DNA of 64,000 bases from Pelosinus baikalensis. GTDB taxonomy: Bacteria > Bacillota > Negativicutes > DSM-13327. A program made the translations under genes and the position numbers. Positions 17,761 to 26,188 of the stretch are shown here, piece after piece. The notes under the pieces were generated by a model, which saw nothing but the letters and a program-made list of their open reading frames with translations, made no database searches and was not told the origin of the DNA. The stretch is taken from positions 38,893 through 102,892 of the forward strand of contig NZ_JAJHJB010000019.1 of the NCBI RefSeq assembly GCF_020819555.1. The letters run 5' to 3'. The number at the start of each line of letters is the position of its first letter. Position 1 is the first letter of the stretch.

Positions 17761-18346
17761 AAAGCATATAAGGGCGACAAATGGGCAAAGTGCCTTGGGT
17801 ACTTCCTTCACCCATTGTTAAAGATATCCGCTAGCAGAATCATTTCATGTATTGAAGTTGATGTAACGGGATGGCAGTGGTTATAATATAATAGATGAGG
17901 TAATGGTGCCCATAACTCGATCTAAACTTTTTACGCTGACTTGCTTGTCCATTATATTGTCCCTTATCGTTTGCAAATGTCCCTTGCTGTTTACCAATAG
18001 GTACAAATGATAAACGGCAAGAATTCAGGAAAAACAAAGGTTATCAATTAACATAAACATTTACAAATAGCGTTCCTCTCATTCGTAATGAGTGGATCTG
18101 TAGAAAAAAAGCTAAATTTAATTAGTTAGCTGGTCTTAATATATAGACACAGGCAAAAGTCTTAGTATAGAAGCCCCGCAGGGGATATATGCCGAAATGG
18201 CGCTTTTGATAACACTTTTGATAACAGACTGTAAAAAACAGCAAAAAAATAAATGAACTACATCGATTGATAACCGTGAAAAAGCTGGATTCTATGGATT
18301 ATATACTAGTGGAAAATACGGGCTTATACCTTAAAAATGTGGGTAT
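17761..18346. other. Gene-free stretch before the tRNA fragment; tandem 12-bp repeat
   Basis: No convincing gene is seen on either strand. At 18203-18226 CTTTTGATAACA occurs twice in direct tandem, 120 bp from the tRNA-Ser fragment; short direct repeats of this kind are common as recombinase arm sites near attachment sites. A small GCCCCGCAGGGGAT hairpin lies at about 18172-18186. No integrase gene is visible. Confidence 0.4.
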
Positions 18347-18410
18347 GCTCGACTCGAAATCGAGTAGGCGGGAAACTGTCTCGTGGGTTCGAATCCCACC
18401 CTCTCCGCCA
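18347..18410 (+). pseudogene. 3' fragment of tRNA-Ser(CGA), candidate attachment site
   Basis: The fragment starts at the anticodon stem (CTCGA, loop CTCGAAA with anticodon CGA, TCGAG), continues through a serine-type long variable arm (GGCGGGAAACTGTC) and T arm (GGGTTCGAATCCC), and ends CTCTCCGCCA. The matching 5' half (a GGAGAGG acceptor strand and D arm) is absent from the upstream DNA, so no functional tRNA can be made. Tyrosine recombinases commonly integrate at tRNA 3' ends, leaving the intact gene at one end of the island and such a fragment at the other. This would mark the right boundary of the accessory region 1-18.35 kb. Confidence 0.75.
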
Positions 18411-18424
18411 TGAAGTTAATAATA

Positions 18425-18467
18425 CCAGAAGTTGTAGCTGCTTGCAGTGAAGACTTCTGGTTTTTTT
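18425..18467 (+). terminator. Hairpin plus T-tract, copy 1 of a dispersed element
   Basis: CCAGAAGT (18425-18432) pairs with ACTTCTGG (18453-18460), followed by seven T. It would end transcription of a tRNA read from the left. A close copy with the same GCTGCTTGCAGTGAAG loop occurs at 20428-20468. Confidence 0.75.
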
Positions 18468-18519
18468 ATTTTTGTGGAATGACGTGGGGACGGTGGTAGT
18501 GTCTTGTTATAGACTGTTA

Positions 18520-19188
18520 TTATGGATTTTCTTTGAGAATTTTGGCTTGTTGAACGAAGCGTACTCCTAAGTCGAAGGCCTTGTTGCAGTATTCGGGAAA
18601 TTGCTCTTCCTTTACTTTGGCCTTTTTATCTCCGTCAAAAACTGTTATGACGTATTTAGAGTAATCGTCGAATTGATAAGTATCATTGACAACAAGTGGC
18701 TCAAAATAACCAAATACTCTTTTTAAATCTATCTCCGAGAATCTCAATCCCTGTGTATATCCTAACTCATTCATTTGGTCATGAGTTACATTCATAGTAT
18801 AGATAAAGCCGGTTGGTATTTTTCGACCAAATATAGTTTTGTACCCAGATGTATATGTTTGATAGGGGAACATTAATCTTTCCATAAAAGATCTCATATT
18901 ACCAGTAACTGATTCAAAATATATTGGCGAACCAAGAATAATTGCATCTGAGGTTGCTGCTTTTTCGAGAATCGGTGTTAATCCGTCTTTAAAAGCACAT
19001 TTTCCATAGCTTTTACCGTTTTTTAATTTACAGGCAAAACAGCTAATGCACCCTTTGTAATCTAAGTCGTAAAGATGAATTAATTCTGTTTCAGCTCCAT
19101 GTGATGCTGCGCCTTCAAGTGCTTTCTTAAGTAAAGTTGCAGTATTTTTAGTCTTTCTCGGACTTCCATTGATTGCTATTATTTTCAT
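18520..19188 (-). CDS. NAD(P)H-dependent FMN reductase, flavodoxin-like fold
   Basis: The 222-aa protein starts with INGSPRKTKNTATLLKKAL, the FMN-phosphate loop of the NADPH-dependent FMN reductase family, and has a GCISCFACK cysteine pair and a GSPIYFESVTGNMRSFMERL FMN-ring loop. Proteins of this kind are iron-sulfur-less flavodoxin-fold oxidoreductases acting on quinones, nitroaromatics or disulfides. GGGAGG precedes the ATG. It is divergent from an HxlR regulator, whose operator and both promoters share the 123-bp gap; such pairs typically respond to electrophile or redox stress. Confidence 0.85.
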   Translation of the reverse strand: MKIIAINGSPRKTKNTATLLKKALEGAASHGAETELIHLYDLDYKGCISCFACKLKNGKSYGKCAFKDGLTPILEKAATSDAIILGSPIYFESVTGNMRSFMERLMFPYQTYTSGYKTIFGRKIPTGFIYTMNVTHDQMNELGYTQGLRFSEIDLKRVFGYFEPLVVNDTYQFDDYSKYVITVFDGDKKAKVKEEQFPEYCNKAFDLGVRFVQQAKILKENP

Positions 19189-19229
19189 ATAAATACCTCC
19201 CTAAGTTCAATCTTGACTTTATGTTTCAA

Positions 19230-19258
19230 AGTATATATTCTTATAGGAAGATAATCAA
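19230..19258 (-). promoter_or_regulatory. Promoter of the flavin reductase gene
   Basis: On the minus strand TTGATT (19253-19258) and TATACT (19230-19235) are separated by 17 nt, a good sigma-A match 40 nt upstream of the start codon. Confidence 0.7.
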
Positions 19259-19276
19259 GTATGCACAAATTTGTTA

Positions 19277-19296
19277 TATACTAACCTTTTGGTTAG
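19277..19296 (+). promoter_or_regulatory. HxlR operator overlapping the hxlR -10 box
   Basis: CTAACC-TTTT-GGTTAG (19281-19296) is a perfect inverted repeat. TATACT (19277-19282), a likely -10 box for the plus-strand regulator, overlaps its left arm, so binding would block the regulator's own transcription. Confidence 0.65.
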
Positions 19297-19311
19297 CATG
19301 GGGAGGCTATC

Positions 19312-19641
19312 ATGGTAGATTTTGAGAGTAAATTTGGGAAATGTCCGATGTACTACACAATGTCAGCAGTGGAAGGTAAATGGAAGTGGATTATCCTGTG
19401 GGAAATTTATAAAGCCGAAGTAATACGGTATAACAAATTGAGAGAAGAACTTCAGCCGATTGCACATAAAACATTAAGCAAACAGCTAAAGGAATTGGAA
19501 GCGAGTAAATTGGTTCATCGAGAACAATATAATGAAGTACCTCCCAAAGTTGAGTATTCGTTAACCAATGAAGGCAAAACGTTAATTCCCATTCTTGATC
19601 TCATGTACCAATGGGGAGAGAAGCATATCGATATGGAGTAA
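19312..19641 (+). CDS. HxlR-family transcriptional regulator
   Basis: The 109-aa winged-helix protein has the family features: an N-terminal FGKCPM with the conserved redox-reactive Cys, WKWIILWEIY, RYNKLREELQPIAHKTLSKQLKELEASKLVHREQY as recognition region, and PPKVEYSLTNEGKTLIPIL in the wing. HxlR proteins are dimeric DNA-binding sensors of aldehydes, quinones and disulfide stress. It follows GGGAGG by a short gap. The adjacent divergent flavin reductase and the shared operator make that gene the probable target. Confidence 0.9.
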   Translation: MVDFESKFGKCPMYYTMSAVEGKWKWIILWEIYKAEVIRYNKLREELQPIAHKTLSKQLKELEASKLVHREQYNEVPPKVEYSLTNEGKTLIPILDLMYQWGEKHIDME

Positions 19642-20066
19642 GCCGAAGGGATAAAAAAGAAATAACGCCAGCTCAAAGACGGCGGTTATTCTTAACCCTA
19701 TAATCTGAGCTAACCGCTCCCGGTTAGAAGCCTGTGGGCTGGCGTGTTAGAGCACGTCAGTCCTTTTCTTATATTCATAGAAATAAAAATATGCAGTCGG
19801 TATGAAAAAATCTTGCCCGAGTAGGGACATTGGTTATTTTTGTATTAATATTTTGTGAAATATTAAAATCTATATCTTTCAGGAGAGGTAATGATTCTCA
19901 AAATGGTTTATCCTAATGGTAAGTGTGATTAAAAGGACAAGTCATTTGTTAATTGCATGATAGCTAAAAGATGCTGTTATTACACCAAATAAATAAAGAT
20001 AATAAAAAGGAAATTACTGCACAATAAGATCAAGGGGATAAACAAAAAAAACGGGAGGGAAACAAC
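19642..20066. other. Gene-free intergenic region with a hairpin
   Basis: No gene is seen. AATAACGCC (19661-19669) can pair with GGCGGTTATT (19681-19690) with one bulged base, just after the hxlR stop codon, and may terminate or stabilise that transcript although no T-run follows. The remainder is AT-rich with no recognised motif. Confidence 0.4.
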
Positions 20067-20357
20067 GTGATTGTTTTTGATGAGGCTGTTGTAAAAAAGA
20101 TACTGTTAGAAGAAGGGTATTCAGATGAGGGTGAGATAGACATGATATTTAATGAATTAAGTATCATTGATGCAAGTTTACAAAGAGTACTTGATGCCTA
20201 TCTGGCAGATCGAACAATCGTAGATGAGTTTAAGGTGGAAGGTCTAACGATAAATATAATCATGAGTAAGTTTAAATGTGATTTTTGGAAGGCATTAGGC
20301 TTTATGAATACAAGTATTACAAACCATCAACTGGCTAAGGAGCTATATGATATGTAG
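20067..20357 (+). CDS. Small protein of unknown function
   Basis: The 96-aa acidic protein starts at GTG 20067 behind GGGAGGG, a strong site that supports it being real. It is predicted to be mainly helical, with no membrane segment, no cysteine pair and no family I recognise. A MIFNELSIIDASLQRVLDAYLADRTI-type helical stretch is followed by FKVEGLTINIIMSKF. A copy of the dispersed terminator repeat lies 70 nt downstream. Confidence 0.6.
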   Translation: MIVFDEAVVKKILLEEGYSDEGEIDMIFNELSIIDASLQRVLDAYLADRTIVDEFKVEGLTINIIMSKFKCDFWKALGFMNTSITNHQLAKELYDM

Positions 20358-20427
20358 CCAATGAATTGGGATTCATTGGAGATGGATAGGGGAGCCCTGA
20401 AAAGACAGGATGATAGGAACCATACTG

Positions 20428-20468
20428 CCAGGAGTTGCAGCTGCTTGCAGTGAAGACTTCTGGTTTTT
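20428..20468 (+). terminator. Hairpin plus T-tract, copy 2 of a dispersed element
   Basis: CCAGGAGT (20428-20435) pairs with ACTTCTGG (20456-20463), followed by five T. The loop and the downstream GGCGGTAGCGTCTTGT stretch match the copy at 18425-18510. Confidence 0.7.
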
Positions 20469-20702
20469 ATGTTCAGAATCATCTGTAAAAGGCAGAGATG
20501 GCGGTAGCGTCTTGTGAAGGAGTACTGCATGTTAAGCTTTTGTGTTTTAGCATTAGATGTTTAAGGCGCAAAGACGCTATTTAAAAATTTTGGATCATAC
20601 AGGATGAGAATCGTTAAAGAGTCTTATTGTCATGCAGGATTTTGTATAGACTTGGCAAATAGAAGGAATATAGATATTGAGATAAAGATAGGGGTGTTGA
20701 AG

Positions 20703-21696
20703 ATGAGTAAACCGAATGTAGTAGTCATTGGTGGACTGATGACTCCAGCATTAGAACGACTGCAAAATTTTTGCAGTATTAAGCAATGGAAGACAAGAAA
20801 ATGACATTCCCCGAGATATTTTATTGGAATGGGTTGCCGATGCTGAAGGTCTGATTGTAAATAATAGTGTGGCAGTAAATGAGGAATTGTTACAGAATGC
20901 ACCGAGGCTCAAAGTGATCGCTCAGATGGCTGTGGGATATGACAACGTTGATATCGAAGCTTGTTCAAAATACAATATACCCTTTGGCAATACGCCGGGA
21001 GTTCTTGTTGATGCTACTGCTGACCTGGCATTTTCTCTTTTGTTATGTTCAGCGCGGCGAATTCATGAAGGGTGGGATTTTGTAAGGGCAAACTCTTGGG
21101 CTCTTGGTCATAAACTATCTTTTGGTATTGATATTGCTGGTAAGACTCTCGGAATCGTCGGTATGGGGCAAATTGGAGCTGCAGTTGCTCAAAGAGCAAA
21201 GGCATTTGGCATGAATGTGATCTATTATAATCGGAATCGTCGTCATGATGATGACAAGATTGGTGTAGCATATCAATCTTTTGAGAATCTATTGGACAAA
21301 TCCGATGCGATTATCGTCTTGACTCCTCTGTCTCAAGAGACCAGAGGCTTATTTGGTAGAGAAGAGTTTCGAAAAATGAAATCTACGGCTTATTTCATTA
21401 ATGTATCAAGAGGTCCAGTAGTGAATACAGATGCATTAGTGGAGGCCTTGCAATCAGGAGAAATTGCTTATGCGGCCCTTGATGTTACTGATCCAGAACC
21501 TGTGGCCCAGGATCATCCCTTGCTGAAGCTTTCTAACATTCTCATTACACCTCATATCGGCAGCGCAACGGTAGAAACTCGTACTGCAATGGCACAGATT
21601 ACCGTCGATAACCTTCTTGCAGGATTGGCAGATAGGCCTCTGGCAGCTTGTGTGAATGCAAGCAGGATCATTGGAAAGAGTGAGAAGTCGTTATAA
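20703..21696 (+). pseudogene. D-isomer-specific 2-hydroxyacid dehydrogenase with a frameshift
   Basis: The start ATG 20703 (after a GGGG site) reads MSKPNVVVIGGLMTPALERLQ and runs into a stop at 20801. Skipping one A in the four-A run near 20798-20801 joins it smoothly to NDIPRDILLEWVADAEG, the frame that continues to 21696. The main part is complete: NAD fold GIVGMGQIGAAVA, NVSRGPVVN (catalytic Arg), DVTDPEP (Glu) and TPHIGSAT (His). The family reduces glyoxylate, hydroxypyruvate or related 2-oxoacids. Translation from TTG 20824 could yield a protein lacking the first 40 residues. A single-base sequencing error would restore the gene. Confidence 0.85.
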
Positions 21697-21782
21697 TTGT
21701 ATTTAGATTGTTTAATTTAATCCGAATCAGGTAATAGTATCAATGATCGCATGGCGATATTATAAAAGGTGAGGAGATCAAA

Positions 21783-22631
21783 ATGCTGTCTTCTGCTTAT
21801 TGGTACTATGGGCTAATCATGATAAGCCTGATTCTTGTAGCAGCATCACTCGTTTATAAAAAAGACTGGAAAATCCTCCTATTGCATTTGCAGACAAGCG
21901 CCGTGATTCACCCCTTTGAGATCGTCATTTTAATTTTATTGAATGGGTATCATTACTTCCCTGGTATTTTGCAGGATGCAAGGTTGGATAACTACTTGGG
22001 CTCCTATATATCTAATTCATTGATTGTTCCGGCTTCTGCTGTTGCAATCAATGCTTTTTCACTTTCCTGGAATTATGTAATTAGTATTGCGGCTGTTTTT
22101 ACTGGGTTAGATTGGTATTTTACAGAACTAGGAATCTATCAGCACTTCTGGTGGAGATCTTTTTATACTGGAATTGGGCTTTGCATTCTTTATGCAATTA
22201 GTAAATGGATTTGGCGAGGGCTGCATGATAAAGAGCCTTCTTTCGTTTTTAAGTTTCTTACCATTTATATGATTTATGCATCCATCCACAATTTAATTGT
22301 CTTTATTCTGAATGAAGGAGGACGATTATTTAGATTTGATGTTAACTGGTTTTCAGATCCAGAGAAAGGTCATCAGATTTTTTTCTTCCTCCATTTGATA
22401 ATCACTAGTATTATTATTACAATGTGTATTGGCCTGCGATTACGATTTCGTTATAGGCTAATGGGGATCGTTGTTTTAGTCGCACTCAATTGGTTTCTTG
22501 GGCAATATCATATTTTTGTTCCCTCTGCGGAAAATATTTCAGCAGTTCAGTTCATCCTAGTTTCCATGCTAGCACTACCTCTTACCATTCTCCTTTTTAA
22601 ACTAACCAAATTAAAATATTTATTTCCGTAA
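21783..22631 (+). CDS. Polytopic membrane protein of unknown function
   Basis: The 282-aa protein has about eight predicted membrane helices, with an aromatic-rich WYFTELGIYQHFWWRSFY segment in the middle and basic loops (KWIWRGL, RLRFRYR). The ATG follows GGTGAGGAG. I do not recognise a family with confidence; the layout resembles uncharacterised membrane proteins of spore-forming Firmicutes. It stands between the broken dehydrogenase and the alpha-ribazole genes, 56 bp from the latter, so could be in the same transcript. Confidence 0.7.
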   Translation: MLSSAYWYYGLIMISLILVAASLVYKKDWKILLLHLQTSAVIHPFEIVILILLNGYHYFPGILQDARLDNYLGSYISNSLIVPASAVAINAFSLSWNYVISIAAVFTGLDWYFTELGIYQHFWWRSFYTGIGLCILYAISKWIWRGLHDKEPSFVFKFLTIYMIYASIHNLIVFILNEGGRLFRFDVNWFSDPEKGHQIFFFLHLIITSIIITMCIGLRLRFRYRLMGIVVLVALNWFLGQYHIFVPSAENISAVQFILVSMLALPLTILLFKLTKLKYLFP

Positions 22632-22687
22632 TATAAGGAATTCACACTCATAGCTATTTTGAGTATATAGAAAGCGGGAGAGGAAAT

Positions 22688-23203
22688 TTGAAAACAAAAG
22701 AAATCGTTTTGACATCTCTATTTATCGCACTGAGCTTTATTGGAGCTAACATAAAAGTTATGGGTAGTATTGCTTTTGATTCGATGCCAGGATTTTTAGG
22801 AGCACTGCTGCTTGGTCCGGCCTATGGTGCTTTCATTGGTATGATGGGACATTTGTTGACGGCGCTGCTGTCCGGATTTCCATTGTCCTTTCCTGTTCAT
22901 ATTGTCATCATGATCGATATGGCAGCAACAATGGCAATTTTTAGTCTTGTTTATCGCAAGGTGGCAGAGGGTGAGGAGTTTTCTCTAAAAGCAATCACCC
23001 TAGCGGGAGTTTTGGGGGTTATCATGAATGGGCCAGTCTCACTGCTAATGTTAACTCCATTGTTGCTGCCTGTGATCGGTATAGCAGGAATGATCGCGTA
23101 TCTGCCTGTACTTTCAGGTATCGCGACGCTTAATATTGTCCTTGCATGCCTTGTATATAAGTTGTTGCCCAATAGGATAAAAAAGGTTAGGAAGAAAATA
23201 TGA
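22688..23203 (+). CDS. cblT: ECF transporter S component, likely alpha-ribazole specific
   Basis: The 171-aa protein has five or six hydrophobic helices and the pattern of small ECF substrate-binding subunits, including a SIAFDSMPGFLGALLLGPAYGAFIGMMGHLL segment shared with cofactor-type S components. Start is TTG 22688, after GGGAG at 22676-22680. It overlaps the downstream kinase-like gene by ATGA, so the two are coupled. In Listeria and Geobacillus the pair CblT (alpha-ribazole uptake) and CblS (alpha-ribazole kinase) salvages the lower-ligand part of cobalamin; the specificity here is inferred from that pairing. The energising ECF subunits (EcfT, EcfA) must be encoded elsewhere. Confidence 0.7.
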   Translation: MKTKEIVLTSLFIALSFIGANIKVMGSIAFDSMPGFLGALLLGPAYGAFIGMMGHLLTALLSGFPLSFPVHIVIMIDMAATMAIFSLVYRKVAEGEEFSLKAITLAGVLGVIMNGPVSLLMLTPLLLPVIGIAGMIAYLPVLSGIATLNIVLACLVYKLLPNRIKKVRKKI

Positions 23204-23949
23204 AGGTACAAAAAGTAAGAGATTTGACGTTGATTGATTTGGGCCAGGCAAAAACCATAGTAGTTGCTTGTGACAGCTGTGGTGGAATCGGATTGAAAGA
23301 GTATGATGTTCTTAAGGTTTCTCCTTTTGTTACTGGAAAGTACACCGCAAGGGTTGCTCTTTTTGAGATTCTGTGTTCAGGAGCAGAGGTCGTTTGTTTG
23401 GCTAATACCATTTGCAATGAAATGGAAGTCACAGGTAAAAAAATCATAGCAGGTATTGAAGAGGAATTAGAAGAGGCTGGTATTGGTAAAATTGTACTGA
23501 CGGGAAGTACAGAAGAAAATTTTGCAACTTTTGCAACTGGTTTCGGAGTTACGGCTGTGGGACTTGTCGAAAATAAAAATCTAAAAGTGAATAATGTTAA
23601 ACAGGATGCTTTGCTGGTCGCTATTGGGAAACCCAAAGTTGGAGAAGAAGTACTAAAAAGTGAAAAAGGGGATATCGCCGGTTATCAATTGATAAAAACG
23701 TTGCTTGGCTCTGAACGTGTATATGAATTGGTTCCTGTAGGTTCTAAAGGAATCTTGTATGAGGCACAGCAATTAGCTGAGAATAATAATATGCATTTAA
23801 TTTTACATAGTGGGATACAAATCGATATTCATAAATCTGCAGGACCAAGTACTGTAGTTGTAGCAGCAATGGAAGAGGCTTTATTCTATCAAATGGATCT
23901 TCCGGGAAGTATCGAAGTAATTGGAATGCTTCGACATGTAAAGCGTTAA
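23200..23949 (+). CDS. cblS: Alpha-ribazole kinase-like protein (AIR-synthase/ThiL fold)
   Basis: The 249-aa protein resembles truncated members of the PurM/ThiL superfamily: an N-terminal ACDSCGGIG loop, a VSPFVTGKYTARVALFEILCSGAEVV helix typical of PurM-type dimers, and GSTEENF. That is the makeup of CblS, which phosphorylates alpha-ribazole so it can be joined to adenosyl-GDP-cobinamide. The ATGA overlap with the S-component gene strongly supports a transport-and-phosphorylation pair. The cobalamin-dependent radical SAM enzyme in this window shows the cell needs B12. The alternative is a thiamine or purine-related kinase. Confidence 0.7.
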   Translation: MKVQKVRDLTLIDLGQAKTIVVACDSCGGIGLKEYDVLKVSPFVTGKYTARVALFEILCSGAEVVCLANTICNEMEVTGKKIIAGIEEELEEAGIGKIVLTGSTEENFATFATGFGVTAVGLVENKNLKVNNVKQDALLVAIGKPKVGEEVLKSEKGDIAGYQLIKTLLGSERVYELVPVGSKGILYEAQQLAENNNMHLILHSGIQIDIHKSAGPSTVVVAAMEEALFYQMDLPGSIEVIGMLRHVKR

Positions 23950-23962
23950 TAAAAAAGATAAT

Positions 23963-24047
23963 GAACCGCGAAGGTCGCGAAGAAACACAAAGAACAGGTC
24001 GGAATCGTATGGATATTCCGACCTGTTCTTCATCATCTTCGCGGTTC
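23963..24047. repeat. Large nested inverted repeat between convergent genes
   Basis: Outer arms GAACCGCGAAG (23963-23973) and CTTCGCGGTTC (24037-24047) enclose a second perfect inverted repeat of 16 bp, AAGAACAGGTCGGAAT (23990-24005) and ATTCCGACCTGTTCTT (24015-24030). It lies between convergent genes and could terminate in both directions. The outer arms belong to the same GAACC(G/A)C(G/A)AAG family as 26271-26391. Confidence 0.75.
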
Positions 24048-24083
24048 AAAAGGTTTTGTTTTTAGTAATAGCAAATATAATCT

Positions 24084-25208
24084 CTATAAATCAAGCAAAT
24101 CAATAGCCGTCATGGCCATCGCTTTCGCTCCTATTAATAATCGCTCCTGAGCATAGGGTGATCCTGTTGCTGTGGCAAATTCCGGTGTGTGTGCTGAAAG
24201 GTTGCTTCCAATGAAAATATCGGGATGGATGGTAGGTGCCGCGTGACTGACATTACCTACATCGGTGGAGCCATCTGCATCATTTGGTTCTAACAGGGTG
24301 ACTTTCTCACCCAGCAAGGTCATATTTTCTTGGAAGAATTTCATTAACTCAGGATCATTGATCAGCTCTTTGAACAAAGGCTCATAATGTACAACTTCAA
24401 CCCTTGTCTTTGTGGCTAGTGCGATGCCATCTGCCAGCCTTCGTACTGCAGGAATCACGGTTTCTTCTAAATAGTGAGATGATAAAGCCCGTATGGTAAA
24501 TTTCCCTTCTGCCTCATCCGTTACAATGTTAGGAGCTGTTCCTCCTTTGGTGATAATTCCTGCTAGGATGGTTTCTTGAGTAAAGGTTTGGCGTAAGGGT
24601 TTAATGCCTTGATAAAACATGACAAGGGCATCTAGAGCATTGACCCCTTTATTTGTTTTGCTGGCTACATGGGCAGGGCATCCGTGAAAGGTTACTTTTA
24701 AGGGATGAGTGGCATAAGACGTGCCACCCATGTTGTTGCTGTCTCCAGGATGAATAATGATGGCTGCCCTTAAGTCATCAAAGATACCATCAGCAGCCAT
24801 GGAGACTTTAGCACCGCTGGTCTCCTCTGCAGGGCAGCCAATCAAATAGGAAACGGCCCGATCTTTTGCCACCGCCGCAAATGCTGCTGCTGCACCCCAG
24901 CTCATAGCGGCAATGAGATTGTGTCCGCAGGCGTGACCTAGTCCTGGCAGCGCATCATATTCAGCGAGGAAAGCAATTTTAGGTCCGCTAGTTCCTTTGT
25001 GGGCAATAAAGGCCGTTTCGTAACCGCTAATATTTTTTTTCGCAAGAAAGCCTTGCTTTTCAGCTGCGCTAATAAGTCGCTGAGCTGCCTGATATTCCTG
25101 GCCGCTCAGTTCAGGATTTTCGTGTAAGAACAGGCTCATATCGATAAGCTCTGGAGCCATAGCATCCACTGCGGCAATTACTTGTTCTTTCCATGCTTTT
25201 TTATCCAT
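24084..25208 (-). CDS. M20-family amidohydrolase (AbgB/PM20D-like)
   Basis: The 374-aa zinc peptidase-fold protein has EYDALPGLGHACGHNLI with the metal-binding His and Asp, GCPAEETSGAKV with the catalytic Glu pair, a dimerisation domain (about 165-280) and the DADGSTDVGNVSH motif seen in p-aminobenzoyl-glutamate hydrolase-like and amide-dipeptide-cleaving members. It would act in the cytoplasm on small N-acyl amino acids or dipeptides. It is the last gene of the minus-strand peptide operon, 29 bp after the S66 peptidase, suggesting final breakdown of imported peptides. GAGGTG precedes the ATG. Confidence 0.85.
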   Translation of the reverse strand: MDKKAWKEQVIAAVDAMAPELIDMSLFLHENPELSGQEYQAAQRLISAAEKQGFLAKKNISGYETAFIAHKGTSGPKIAFLAEYDALPGLGHACGHNLIAAMSWGAAAAFAAVAKDRAVSYLIGCPAEETSGAKVSMAADGIFDDLRAAIIIHPGDSNNMGGTSYATHPLKVTFHGCPAHVASKTNKGVNALDALVMFYQGIKPLRQTFTQETILAGIITKGGTAPNIVTDEAEGKFTIRALSSHYLEETVIPAVRRLADGIALATKTRVEVVHYEPLFKELINDPELMKFFQENMTLLGEKVTLLEPNDADGSTDVGNVSHAAPTIHPDIFIGSNLSAHTPEFATATGSPYAQERLLIGAKAMAMTAIDLLDL

Positions 25209-25237
25209 GATTGTCTTTCACCTCAGTTCCCCGGTCT

Positions 25238-26188
25238 TTAATCCGTAGTAGCAGTTTCAATAATCTCGAAGTTGTTTGAAAAAGAATTGAGTATCCCTGT
25301 GACTCCTAAGGGAAGCGTTGCTTTATCAGCAGTATGCCCAAAATGCAAATGATAGAGTACGGGTTTTTGTAAATTTCCTAAACGATCCCGCAAGACTTCT
25401 TCTACAGTGAAGTCAGGCGGTTCTAATTCTAATTCACAGTTGGCGCATACATCGAATACAATTCCTGCTGTATCTTGCAGTTTACCAGCTAACAGCAATT
25501 GGGTCAGCATTCGGTCTACGCGGTAGGGGGCTTCGGCGACTTCTTCCAGACACAGAATTTTTCCCCGGGTATCAATTTCATAAGGAGTTCCAAGAGTGGC
25601 TGTAATGAGGCTTAAATTTCCTCCTGTCAGTTGTCCCCGGGCCTCTCCCTGGGCGATAAAGCTGGGAGGCAATGAATCAGCAGGGTTTAGAATGGGACCG
25701 AGAGGCTCAGAAACCGTAATCGCTCGGGATAAATAATCCCAAGTATAATCTGTCAGACCTGTTCCCATATCTGATCCTACCATGGGTCCATGAAAGGTAA
25801 CGAGGCCTGTATTTTGCCTGATACTTGTGTGTAGGGCGGTTATATCACTATAGCCAACAAATACTTTAGGATGGGTGCGTATCATGTCATAGTCTAATAA
25901 TTCTAATAGCCGCATGGTACCATAGCCGCCCCGCAAACAAATAATGCCATTAATATCAGGTGAGGTAAACATAGTATTGATATCCGCTGCCCGCAAGGCG
26001 TCTGATCCTGCTAAATATCCGAAGGTTTGGTCGATTGTTTTTCCTAGATGAACATGAAAGCCTTGTGCTTCTAGCCATGCTATGCCTGCCAGAGTGGACT
26101 CTTCATCCCCAGGGCTGGCGGGAGCAACCACACCGATCGTGTCTCCAGGCAAGAGGCGCTTCGGTTTAATTTGAGGAATAGAAAAAAT
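25238..26188 (-). CDS. S66-family LD-carboxypeptidase, probable ATT start
   Basis: The protein has PGDTIGVVAPASP at the start of the fold, the nucleophile Ser in VGYSDITALH, Glu in CLEEVAEAPYRVDRM and His in HFGHT, the S66 catalytic triad. S66 enzymes cleave the L-Lys/DAP to D-Ala bond of murein tetrapeptides or inactivate microcin C-like peptides. The first canonical start in frame is TTG 26152, directly at the conserved motif and without a ribosome site. AGGAGG at 26196-26201 lies exactly 7 nt before an ATT at 26188, which restores a normal 12-residue N-terminus. I therefore favour ATT, giving 316 aa. Confidence 0.8.
   Translation of the reverse strand: MFSIPQIKPKRLLPGDTIGVVAPASPGDEESTLAGIAWLEAQGFHVHLGKTIDQTFGYLAGSDALRAADINTMFTSPDINGIICLRGGYGTMRLLELLDYDMIRTHPKVFVGYSDITALHTSIRQNTGLVTFHGPMVGSDMGTGLTDYTWDYLSRAITVSEPLGPILNPADSLPPSFIAQGEARGQLTGGNLSLITATLGTPYEIDTRGKILCLEEVAEAPYRVDRMLTQLLLAGKLQDTAGIVFDVCANCELELEPPDFTVEEVLRDRLGNLQKPVLYHLHFGHTADKATLPLGVTGILNSFSNNFEIIETATTD

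Noticed and set aside
17840..18037. 65-residue minus-strand frame
   Set aside because: No ribosome site, low-complexity composition and no family seen; counted as intergenic.
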